Below, piece by piece: positions 9,401 through 13,540 of a stretch of DNA of 16,349 nucleotides. Below the pieces are notes generated by a model. It did no database searches. It was not told the origin of the DNA and was given only the letters and a program-made list of their open reading frames with translations. Each line of letters begins with the position of its first letter. The stretch's first letter is position 1. A program made the position numbers and the translations under genes. The stretch is from assembly GCA_043777755.1 (NCBI GenBank), contig JAYWHK010000334.1, forward strand, positions 1-16,349. Reading direction: 5' to 3'. Source of the DNA: CANHEE01 sp043777755 (GTDB lineage: Bacteria; Bacteroidota; Bacteroidia; Chitinophagales; Saprospiraceae).

Positions 9401-10891
9401 ATCGAACTGAATTGCAAAAGTCCAACGATAGAAGTAAGCGCAATTGCTACCGCAAAACAAGCCTTGACATTGCTTTGGACAACAAGCAACGGAACAATCG
9501 TAAAAGATGCAGACCAACTCAAAGTTACAGTGAAAAGTGCTGGAATTTATCAACTAACCGCAACCAACAATGTCAATGGCTGTAAGGCAAGCGACGAAAT
9601 GGAAGTCACTTTCTTAGGTGCGCCAAAAGCAATTATTTTGCCACCACAAGTGCTAACTTGTGCCAAAACAAATGTTGTCTTAGACAGTAAAGGTTCTGAT
9701 ACTGGCTCAAATATTACTTATACTTGGTCAGACAACAACGGCAACTCATTGGGAACAAGTACAACACTAAACATCACTAAACCAGGTACTTATAATTTTA
9801 AAGTATTGAATACAAACAACGAATGTGAGAAAAAAATACAAATAGATGTTACTCAGGATATTGTTGCACCAACAGCAGACGCTGGACAAAATGGCGTGAT
9901 TGATTGTGAAAAAGGTTTTGTTTTGGTCAATGGCAAAAATTCAAGTCAAGGCATAAAATACAAATACCAATGGTCGGGTGGTTTGATAGAAAGCGGTGCA
10001 ACAACGCTCGAAGCCAAAGTCACTGCACAAGCGATTTATACCTTATTGGTCACCAACAGTGAAAACGGCTGCCAAACAAGCGATACTGTTTCGGTGTTGA
10101 GCCTAAAACCTGCGCTCTTGGAAACCGTCGCCAATCAACCACTTTGTTATGGCAATAAAGGTTCTATTTTTATAAAAACAGTTTCGGGAGGAACGCCTCC
10201 GTTCAGTTATTCTATTGATGGTGGCATTAATTTTTATAATTACACTACTTTTAATGGCTTAAAAGCTGGTGAGTATGTTGTTTTTGTACAAGATTCCAAA
10301 GGTTGTGAAGACAGCAGCAGTGTCGAATTAATCAATCCAGAGAAATTTATGATTTCAATTCCGTCCATTAATAAAGTAAAAATTGGCGACGATATACAAT
10401 TACAAGCAAGCGTAAATCCAACAAATCCACCATTAAAAAGTATAACTTGGTCACCAGATTCCAACTTGATTTGTAAAAATTGCTTGAATCCGATTGTCAT
10501 AAAACCTTTGCGAAGTATGTATTTTACGCTAAAAGTCGTCAATCAGAATGGCTGTGTTGCTACAACCTTTACGAATATAGAAGTAGATAATAAAATAGGT
10601 ATTTTTGCACCAAGTGTTTTCAGTCCAAACAATGACAACAGCAATGATCGTTTTATGTTATTTGGCAATCCAGAGTTGGTATTGCGCATCAAATGGCTAA
10701 AAGTCTATGACCGTTGGGGCGATAATGTTTATTCAGAAACCGACATCAAAGTAAATGACCTTGCTCGTGGTTGGGATGGTAATCTTGCTGGTAACCCAAT
10801 GAATCCAGCCGTTTTCGTATGGGACGCTGAGGTTGAATTTATTGACGGCACAAAAAAAATCCTCAAAGGAGATTTAACATTGATGCGTTAG
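470..10891 (+). CDS. Giant repetitive adhesin with choice-of-anchor L, SprB-type and T9SS C-terminal domains
   Basis: A 3473-residue surface protein. Residues 1-145 hold a short hydrophobic start (LFYTTLFSFFSFF, a weak signal peptide without an obvious basic n-region) and a beta-rich segment. Residues about 147-408 match the choice-of-anchor L domain, with the core FQYVFASEEYCQYV. Residues 409-525 look Calx-beta-like. Two PKD/Ig-like and two SprB-type units follow. Residues 837-3214 contain 29 tandem Ig/PKD-like units averaging 82 residues, most with Y-W in the middle, GxYxL near the end and two cysteines, the second usually in NGC. A further SprB unit (3215-3290) and one Ig-like unit precede residues 3375-3473, a gliding-motility/T9SS C-terminal domain (FSPNNDNSNDRF, VYDRWG, GWDG). 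The expected route is Sec, then type IX secretion to the cell surface, with a role in adhesion or gliding; ligand unknown. ATG 470 is the only ATG in the open frame. It resembles SprB in design, but orthology is not claimed. Confidence 0.93.
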   Translation: MSLNLFYTTLFSFFSFFQNSNSIDKSPTDVKIEKKPIPTTTIVVKSEGERFPLMVTQSKQKLVLQNLEIGEEYEFFLTSSRQNEPNGKIYFNGKNIGSPQVFKALSTTATLDIDIDLLNNGRNVSNLYYLTYHKSGHNQIPSIANAVGNKKVAITTTPGGSALDLIKNVLIGTNCFEVTLVSQTGIANQYGSFNNGSTSVGFDQGVIMSTGNVNQVGQSSNVSASTAMQGGGATNDPNLTGNNLNDKVVFEFDLKPTTSFLSFQYVFASEEYCQYVNTNFNDQFGFFISGPGIAGTQNMATLPTTTTASNIVSINNVNHGTNSAYYYSNKASNAIFQMPGCTGHPTGPTTPNPASINECVFNGFTTPLTASAVVQPCQTYRLRLVIADVADKTLDSAVFLKGDSFNAEAYVIPSIFNATNQNISEVNEGCENGVLKIRRPPGADITIPKTVTWSMTGSTATAGLDYVPFGTSAVIPAGQNCIEIPITILLDQLNESNEVIKVTVNESCKCSAYELTIKDPPLIVTMNDVTVCSAASVTLAPIVTGGFPNYTYTWSPNGSGNSTTFTATTLPSITTYTVTVTDMCGHVKIDDAKVTVQGVPTANMTSTTGSLCAGGNTTLNVNLTGTPPWQLTYTLNGVAQAPVTINSTPYSLTVTQAGTYAISGVKYPSSSCQGTFSGSAIVQQSNPDATITKTNVSCNAANNGTMSISGLTGGIAPYTYLWSNSSISQNLTGLSPGTYTVTITDNIGCTKIKTENITEPPILIATTSASTAQTCIAQGTGTVSVTGGTTPYMYLWNDPSNTTSQNLSGAPAGTYILTVTDSKGCQDTAKVIILPNNTLPTAVATANVTINCATPIVPISGIGSSIGANFTYNWSGTGIASGGTTLNPNINAGGTYILTVTNTNNGCTQTASVVIAENKTLPTAVTLTPPPITCGNPSISISAVGSSVGTNFTYNWSGPSIVSGGTTLTPTVNQVGTYTITVTDNDNGCTKTATVTVIENKALPTADAGADKLLNCFNNQSVSIGTAAIGGFTYNWSNNVTTATQTVTASGTYTLTVTDPINGCTKTDVVVVTEDIVAPILSPIPPVTVNCFTPNPTLLASATGSNLVYTWSPSGPSISAGGTYTVTVTNSVNGCTDTESIIVPEDKNDPTAVIAPPAILTCGNNSSILLDATGSSTGAIYTYNWTGPASFSSTTIPPANATVAGTYTLTVTNTINGCKKIASVNVTENKVLPTADAGTDKLLSCFNNQSVSIGTPSIGNFTYNWSNNVTTATQTVTTAGTYTLTVTDPVNGCTKTDVVVVTEDIVAPVISPIPVVTVNCFTPNPTLNTSVVGSNLTYAWSPSGSGANPSISVGGTYTVTVTNSVNGCTDTESVIVPEDKNDPTAIINFSNPIYCNNLTATLNTTGSSTGTNFTYNWSSPSGFSSTNENPSITAGGTYNLTITNTTNGCKKTASVTVPEDKTTPAAAIVNTPTITCANGTVQINAAGATGANFTYNWAASNGGNISGGGTTLTPTVNQAGTYTLTVTNTTTGCTNTAQAIVNEDKVAPVINTTGTGIVTCTNPVLNLGTTIVSGSNLQFQWSSPTGGIVGNANQQNISVNLGGTYTVTVTNSFNGCSTTSSITTTQDNTPPTVNAIPSGIIDCINTSASINGTTSSQGSNFAYTWSGPAGFTNNSTLSPTVTVGGAYTLSITNTTNGCINSKTIVVSEDKLLPAVSIFPPTQLNCSNPSIFIFANGSTSYLYSWTTTNGGNIVSGGSSNNVLVNQVGTYNLNVINPQNGCQFNASTNVTENKTIPTVSIATPSEITCPQPFVILNANGSSVGANYQIVWTPNPILGQGTLTPTINVGGAYTLKITDTSNGCEKSETVTVIDQRVYPVAVIAIPTNLDCNITSLILDASASSNGSNFLYNWSTTNGGNITNGQNTLTPSINAPGTYTLQINNTNNGCAITQVVSVLQNISQPNADAGPAKVITCVSNSVQLQGSGSSGFQYQYQWSNNGGNISNTNGGNTLSPTVSQVGTYTLTVKDVQNGCTQSSTTNVSLDLGVPTANAGSKKEINCNIPQVTLDGTASSTGATFTYTWTTVGGAFVSGQNTLQPIVNQPGSYNLEIINTANGCKGNASVQVEDNRTKPTLKIAKFSILNCANSSLTLNANGSSAGTNFTYTWTGTGIVSGATTLSPIINKAGLYTFKIKNSQNGCEKDSIVTIIENTNKPNPLIATPLLLTCTQPTQILDASASTKIQNAKIQWITSVLNGISAGANTLKPTIVDEGDYKLILTDTISKCKDSIVVNVKKDANIPQANAGATTELNCTIKDITLTGTGSSGANITYSWTTVSGNIVSGGTTLTPKINAAGKYTLKVFNSTNQCTKESSVDITQDTLKPTLKIAKPAILNCKTTVMPLDASASSTGANFSFNWTTPSNVTFVSGGTTLSPLVNKPGTYSITMTNTKTTCIAQNSVIVTQDIVKPQASIAKTDTLNCRNFSLKLKGNASANSGFYTFEWKTPPNGIVKDATSLEPSINQPGDYQLVVTDTSNFCAATAQISVIKNILTPIVDAGLGGNLTCTIKDLILKGTASNGVPSDLIYSWTTPNGNIVGASNILNIKTDLPGKYFFEVENKVNGCKSTDSTSVTQDANVPKVEILTNGDLDCKTKTLELDGTGSSQGSGITFTWSTKNGGNIITGQNTLKPTINSAGVYILQINNSNNNCIKEIEKTIKIDTIKPVINVTQDLITCAKPKVELSGNIFQANQFTFEWITTTGGILSNKDSLQIQINKKGIYTLKVKNTENECENSKIVNVLEDKILPTTDAGATLEINCQDSILTLQGEKSSKGNEFVYNWTTTNIGRILADEKTLNPKIDKAAPYFLLITNKNNGCQNRDTVVIKINKIVPLITIVKPDTLTCKKPNIDLKANATVTGSSGNYEWSTANGNILNGKTSPTTTVDKPGLYLLQVMDTKNFCKSNKQVDVPIDTIKPKVNAGANIELNCKSPTIEVSAIATAKQALTLLWTTSNGTIVKDADQLKVTVKSAGIYQLTATNNVNGCKASDEMEVTFLGAPKAIILPPQVLTCAKTNVVLDSKGSDTGSNITYTWSDNNGNSLGTSTTLNITKPGTYNFKVLNTNNECEKKIQIDVTQDIVAPTADAGQNGVIDCEKGFVLVNGKNSSQGIKYKYQWSGGLIESGATTLEAKVTAQAIYTLLVTNSENGCQTSDTVSVLSLKPALLETVANQPLCYGNKGSIFIKTVSGGTPPFSYSIDGGINFYNYTTFNGLKAGEYVVFVQDSKGCEDSSSVELINPEKFMISIPSINKVKIGDDIQLQASVNPTNPPLKSITWSPDSNLICKNCLNPIVIKPLRSMYFTLKVVNQNGCVATTFTNIEVDNKIGIFAPSVFSPNNDNSNDRFMLFGNPELVLRIKWLKVYDRWGDNVYSETDIKVNDLARGWDGNLAGNPMNPAVFVWDAEVEFIDGTKKILKGDLTLMR
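3470..4156 (+). repeat. Adhesin three-unit block, first copy (units 3-5)
   Basis: Units 3, 4 and 5 of the tandem array (residues 1001-1229) correspond in order to units 6, 7 and 8. Units 3 and 6 share LPTADAG, CFNNQSVSIG and VTTATQTVT; units 4 and 7 share VNCFTPNPTL and NGCTDTES. The two blocks are consecutive, which points to a tandem duplication of about 690 nt. Confidence 0.8.
4157..4849 (+). repeat. Adhesin three-unit block, second copy (units 6-8)
   Basis: Residues 1230-1460 repeat the unit order of the preceding block. Many differences in the first two units are synonymous (for example GTCGTTGTC against GTCGTCGTC near 3673 and 4360). The third unit is the most diverged. This is the clearest higher-order duplication in the array. 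Confidence 0.8.
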
Positions 10892-10893
10892 TG

Positions 10894-10962
10894 GAGAAAA
10901 GGCATGCCTTTTCTCGTGTTTCGTATGCCTAACATAGTGCGAGAAAAGGCGTGCCTTTTCTC
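10894..10962. repeat. Near-palindrome pair B with inverted spacer
   Basis: The left palindrome (10894-10915) has centre AT and is a perfect 22-nt palindrome; the right one (10941-10962) has centre GT. The 25-nt spacer 10916-10940 (GTGTTTCGTA...ATAGTGC) is the reverse complement of the copy A spacer with one C/T difference. The sequence to the right of the pair is collinear with copy A. The left palindrome lies directly behind the adhesin stop codon and could serve as its terminator. Confidence 0.87.
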
Positions 10963-10995
10963 TACGTGATGCGTTTTTATTTTTTCAAAAAAACA

Positions 10996-11100
10996 AACCG
11001 CTATACCTATAGAGATATAGCGGTTGTGTTTTTTGATAGTGCTGTACTGCTTCGCTATGTTGAAAACATACAAACAGAAGAATTTGGTTATAAACCAAAT
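10996..11100 (+). other. Three-hairpin module H1-H2-H3, copy B
   Basis: H1 (10996-11025) has the same 10-bp stem as copy A, but its tip changes to ATAG. It is followed by GTGTTTTTT and preceded by an A run, so a two-way terminator for the adhesin and the opposing immunity-like gene is plausible. H2 is 11056-11070 and H3 is 11082-11100 (ATTTGGTT/AACCAAAT). Confidence 0.75.
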
Positions 11101-11192
11101 CCAGCGAGTGGTTTGTTTTTAGTTTTTCAACTTTTATAGACTATGCGCCAGCTGGGACTTTTACAAACTATGCGCCAGCGGTTTAATATAAT

Positions 11193-11621
11193 CTATGGAA
11201 AACAATTACAATCCAAAAAAAGTTTTATAAAATCAAAATCCGAAGAAGTTAATTGATAGCAGTTGTTATTTATTACTACTAGCGTCTTTGATTTATCTAA
11301 GTAACAAGTATAAACTTGCTTTTGGACTTCCATTCTTACTTTTGCCCTAATGTCGTAGTCTAAAGGTTTTTTTATTTTTTCAAGTTTTTTAAACCAAATT
11401 AAAAAATTATTTTTATTTGTAGAATTTTTACTATTTTTTCCAAAAACAAGATAATTATCTACCTTCCGGTTTTCGATAGACTCAATGGTAAGTGGAATTT
11501 TCGATAGCGTTGAAAATTTTATACACTTTGACTGGCTATTGAAAACTTTTTGCCCAAAATTTTTTGTAATTATCAGAAAAGGAACTAAAAAAAATAGTAT
11601 GAAAAATTTAATCTGTTTCAT
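11193..11621 (-). CDS. Small secreted protein, candidate immunity protein
   Basis: A 142-residue protein starting MKQIKFF, with a hydrophobic segment FFILFFLVPFLII that looks like a Sec signal peptide; no lipobox cysteine is seen. The mature part is Lys/Asn rich, has three cysteines toward the C-terminus (TCYLD and DCNC) and matches no family I recognise. The ATG at 11621 is chosen over an in-frame start at 11705, because the longer form overlaps the toxin gene by 74 nt and would bury the signal peptide. It begins 10 nt after the toxin stop codon on the same strand, so the two are probably one transcript. Position after a toxin domain and predicted export suggest an immunity protein acting in the periplasm. 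That role is inferred from context only. Confidence 0.6.
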   Translation of the reverse strand: MKQIKFFILFFLVPFLIITKNFGQKVFNSQSKCIKFSTLSKIPLTIESIENRKVDNYLVFGKNSKNSTNKNNFLIWFKKLEKIKKPLDYDIRAKVRMEVQKQVYTCYLDKSKTLVVINNNCYQLTSSDFDFIKLFLDCNCFP

Positions 11622-11631
11622 AGTTTTTATT

Positions 11632-12231
11632 TTATTTTGGTAAAGAAGGATATTTTCCATCAGTAGATTCAATTGTAAATGGCCATTTTGCCCAATAAGA
11701 AACACCTCTGTGGTTTGGTCTTGGTTGTTCTCCTAAAAATGCCGCTTGATATTTTGCTTCTTTTTTCGTTGGCCCTAATTCGTCGTTACTAATATAGCCG
11801 TGAATTCCAGTAGGACTACTTGCCCAGTTAATTCTAGCAATATACCATGATTTTACTTTTTCTTGCGCACTTTTTGAAAAATTCTTAACTTTTTCAAATT
11901 CTTTTGCCATAGTAAATATATCATATCCATGTTGTAACTCGTGATATAGCCCACTAACAGGGCTATGTTTATTTCCATTTTCATCAACCATACCAGAAAA
12001 TGGTTCATAAACCGTATGCGCACTATACTTTTCGCCCTTAGGCACTACAGCCCCCATTCTGAATGGTGTTGTAGTACTTGCATCAATACTATTTGTACTT
12101 ACGTCAATTTTATATTCAAAAAATTTTGATTCAGCAATTTCTTTAATTTGATTGGGTTCATTTGCATATATTGAATTTAATCCCTGTATTGCGTGGCGAA
12201 ATTCCGCTGGACCTAAGTCTACTTCAAACAA
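11632..12231 (-). CDS. Orphan HExxH metallopeptidase toxin domain (fragment of a polymorphic toxin)
   Basis: A 199-residue reading frame with a zinc-peptidase signature, YHELQHGYDI (H97, E98, H101). The later KEAKYQAAFLGEQPRPNHRG (E158) is a candidate third ligand, since M91-type effector and polymorphic-toxin domains have a similar E...R...G pattern. The frame has no ATG at its beginning. It opens after a TAG at 12241-12243, and the first usable start is TTG at 12231. No signal peptide or Rhs core precedes it, and the sequence upstream is repeat copy C. I read it as the 3' end of a larger secreted toxin gene, or a displaced toxin cassette, rather than a complete gene. A small secreted protein follows within 10 nt, as toxin/immunity pairs usually do. 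Peptidase type is fairly clear; exact family and target are not. Confidence 0.6.
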   Translation of the reverse strand: MFEVDLGPAEFRHAIQGLNSIYANEPNQIKEIAESKFFEYKIDVSTNSIDASTTTPFRMGAVVPKGEKYSAHTVYEPFSGMVDENGNKHSPVSGLYHELQHGYDIFTMAKEFEKVKNFSKSAQEKVKSWYIARINWASSPTGIHGYISNDELGPTKKEAKYQAAFLGEQPRPNHRGVSYWAKWPFTIESTDGKYPSLPK

Positions 12232-12284
12232 AACACATAACTACCGCATCTCGCTTGGTTGGATTTCCATAATCCAACTTTTCT

Positions 12285-12321
12285 GTTTGATCGTCTCTGA
12301 CGATGCGTAAGCATATCAAAC
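12285..12321. other. Perfect 37-nt three-way-junction sequence
   Basis: Every base outside the two tip loops can pair. The outer stem GTTTGAT/ATCAAAC (7 bp) encloses two arms: CGTC-TCT-GACG, and ATGC-GTAA-GCAT with a GNRA-type tetraloop. An alternative 6-bp hairpin ATCGTC-TCT-GACGAT competes with it. CTCT..GATGCG resembles the junction CTCTACGTGATGCG of copies A and B, so this may be the same boundary in altered form. It is far too short for a tRNA. Confidence 0.6.
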
Positions 12322-12357
12322 CTTTCTACAAAGATAAGCTTTTCTTTCAAAAAAACA

Positions 12358-12464
12358 AACCGCTATACCTGTGGAGATATAGCGGTTGTGTTTTTACTGA
12401 TAGTGCTGTGCTGCTTCGCTATGTTAAAAACATACATACAGAAGAACGTGATTACAAATCACGT
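12358..12464 (+). other. Three-hairpin module H1-H2-H3, copy C, with covarying H3
   Basis: H1 (12358-12387) keeps AACCGCTATA/TATAGCGGTT with tip GTGG. H2 (12420-12434) is TATGTT-AAA-AACATA. H3 (12446-12464) is ACGTGATT-ACA-AATCACGT, whereas A and B have ATTTGGTT-ATA-AACCAAAT. Three base pairs are replaced on both sides, so the 8-bp stem remains perfect. Confidence 0.8.
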
Positions 12465-12563
12465 CCAGCAAATAGTTTAGTTTTAGTTTTTCAACTTTGA
12501 CATACTATGTCCCAGCTGGTAGTTTAGTTTTAGTTTTTCAACTTTTATAGACTATGCGCCAGC
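12465..12563 (+). repeat. 47-nt tandem repeat starting with CCAGC
   Basis: CCAGC occurs at 12465, 12512 and 12559, exactly 47 nt apart. The two full units share AGTTTAGTTTTAGTTTTTCA and an ACTATG(T/C)(C/G) end. Copy B has one matching 47-nt unit from 11101 and a 27-nt shortened unit. Only two full units are present and the spacing carries no unique spacers, so this is not a CRISPR array. Confidence 0.8.
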
Positions 12564-12601
12564 GAGTAAGCTCAACCGTGCAACTACAGAACGTACACGT
12601 A

Positions 12602-12669
12602 GAGAAAAGGCACGCCTTTTCTCGCACTACGTAGGCACACTAAACACGAGAAAAGGCGTGCCTTTTCTC
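12602..12669. repeat. Near-palindrome pair C, contributing to the methyltransferase stop codon
   Basis: Palindromes lie at 12602-12623 (centre AC) and 12648-12669 (centre GT), with a 24-nt spacer at 12624-12647. Read on the minus strand, the methyltransferase stop TAG takes its final G from the palindrome. With its T run the palindrome could terminate that gene. Relative to the neighbouring gene, the spacer orientation equals that of pair B. Confidence 0.83.
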
Positions 12670-13343
12670 TACTTTCTTCCAATGATTAAATATTGATAAT
12701 CCAGACTCAATTCATCGCTTGTAACCATCTGAAAACCAGCTGTTTGCAAGGAATTTATGACATCAGAAACATTTAATTTTTCTTCTAAATTGGGACCAAT
12801 TGGCAAATCTTTTTTCTTATAATCTACGATAAGGATTTGTCCGCCAACATTCATACTATTATACACATTCTTTAAAAAACCACTTTTATCGTTCACAAAC
12901 ATAAACGTATTGACCATCAGGACTACATCGGCTTCATTTGCTTTCAATTCAGGACTTGCGCCCAAAGCCAAACGAGTTTCTAATTTGTCTGATAATTTTT
13001 CTGGCAATTCGACGCTAATACTGTCAATAAATCGAACAAAACGAGGTTCTACATCAACCGCTATCACCTTTTTTGCTGATGGCAACAAACGAAACGTAAA
13101 ATAACCCGTTCCTGCCCCAACGTCGGCAACCGTTTTTTGACTCAAATCACCCAATTTTTCAAGAATTAACTCAGGTTTTTGCCATAAAATACGGTCTTCA
13201 TCTTCGTATTGATGCACTGTTTCCAAAAAAGTACTGTCATTCATACTTTTAGGAAGATTGTTTTGCTTTAAATTTCCATCTGAAAAACAAGATTGTAATA
13301 GAAATCCTAATACGATATATAGTAAAAATAAGTTTTTTTGCAT
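12669..13343 (-). CDS. Class I SAM-dependent methyltransferase-fold lipoprotein
   Basis: A 224-residue protein with a lipoprotein-type signal peptide (NLFLLYIVLGFLLQSC, lipid-bearing C19). After a polar linker come the conserved EDEDRILWQKPELIL region and methyltransferase motif I, VADVGAGTGYF (residues 72-82). The acidic end of strand 2 is VIAVD (D97), followed by EADVVLMVNTF (137-147) and GGQILIVDYK (168-177). These show an intact SAM-binding Rossmann fold; the substrate is unknown. The signal peptide would place it in the cell envelope, where SAM is not expected. ATG 13343 puts the signal peptide at the very N-terminus. The gene is alone on its strand: repeat copy C begins at its stop codon, and brxA-like diverges upstream. 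Confidence 0.85.
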   Translation of the reverse strand: MQKNLFLLYIVLGFLLQSCFSDGNLKQNNLPKSMNDSTFLETVHQYEDEDRILWQKPELILEKLGDLSQKTVADVGAGTGYFTFRLLPSAKKVIAVDVEPRFVRFIDSISVELPEKLSDKLETRLALGASPELKANEADVVLMVNTFMFVNDKSGFLKNVYNSMNVGGQILIVDYKKKDLPIGPNLEEKLNVSDVINSLQTAGFQMVTSDELSLDYQYLIIGRK

Positions 13344-13423
13344 AAAATATAGTTTTGAGGTGATTTTAGTACATCAACTGAAATAATTGGCATTTAAAAA
13401 TATTGTAAATTAGCAAGCGAAAA

Positions 13424-13483
13424 GACTTATTGACTTAGGACTTTGACTTAGGACTTATTGACTTACAGCTTATTGACCACTTA
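13424..13483. repeat. Cluster of TTGACTTA boxes
   Basis: TTGACTTA occurs at 13430, 13443 and 13458, and a variant TTGACCACTTA starts at 13473. Spacing is 13, 15 and 15 nt, and GACTTA-like copies lie between. The cluster is in the middle of the gap between two divergent genes. It could be a set of operator half-sites or simply a slippage-prone repeat. Confidence 0.6.
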
Positions 13484-13506
13484 GCACATTGTTACATTTC
13501 GATTCT

Positions 13507-13514
13507 CAAAGGTA
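13507..13514 (-). promoter_or_regulatory. Possible -7 box for the methyltransferase gene
   Basis: On the minus strand the bases read TACCTTTG, fitting TAnnTTTG. No -33 TTG is visible at the expected distance. If used, transcription would start near 13500 and the TTGACTTA cluster would lie in the leader of the methyltransferase mRNA. Confidence 0.25.
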
Positions 13515-13540
13515 AAACACTTTTTTAAAAAAAAAATTAT

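Larger units (their letters stand above)
10894..11180 (+). repeat. Intergenic hairpin repeat, copy B
   Basis: The second copy fills almost the whole gap between the convergent adhesin and immunity-like genes. It starts two bases after the adhesin TAG. Order: palindrome 10894-10915, inverted spacer, palindrome 10941-10962, TACGTGATGCG, A-tract, hairpins H1, H2 and H3, then CCAGC motifs at 11101, 11148 and 11175. The first CCAGC unit is 47 nt long and the second is shortened to 27 nt. The copy is nearly identical to copy A through the hairpins and diverges after the first CCAGC. Confidence 0.87.
12241..12669 (+). repeat. Intergenic hairpin repeat, copy C (rearranged)
   Basis: The third copy has a different order. 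A hairpin (12258-12278, GTTGGATT/AATCCAAC) and a cloverleaf-like sequence (12285-12321) come first. Hairpins H1, H2 and H3 follow, then two 47-nt tandem units, and the palindrome pair is at the right end (12602-12669). The hairpin module keeps the orientation it has in A and B, but the palindrome pair lies on its other side and is flipped: CACGTAGAG precedes it, the reverse complement of the CTCTACGTG that follows the pairs in A and B. The element separates the toxin fragment from the methyltransferase. I see no protein gene in it. Confidence 0.85.

Noticed and set aside
2144..10542. Many minus-strand and shifted frames inside the adhesin gene
   Set aside because: They are by-products of a long repetitive, low-stop coding sequence and show no domain or start signals of their own.
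11622..11705. Longer N-terminus for the immunity-like protein (start at 11705)
   Set aside because: It overlaps the toxin reading frame by 74 nt and would put 28 residues in front of a clear signal peptide starting MKQIK.
12285..12321. tRNA or tRNA-like gene from the cloverleaf fold
   Set aside because: Only 37 nt with two arms. There is no acceptor stem, anticodon loop or T-loop sequence.
12241..12330. Upstream continuation of the toxin gene through a frameshift
   Set aside because: Minus-strand frames give KLDYGNPTKRDAVVMCFV or similar before a stop, with no Rhs or other family feature, and the bases are accounted for by hairpins of the repeat.
12465..12563. CRISPR array
   Set aside because: Units are 47-nt direct repeats without unique spacers between short repeats, only two full units exist, and no cas gene is present.
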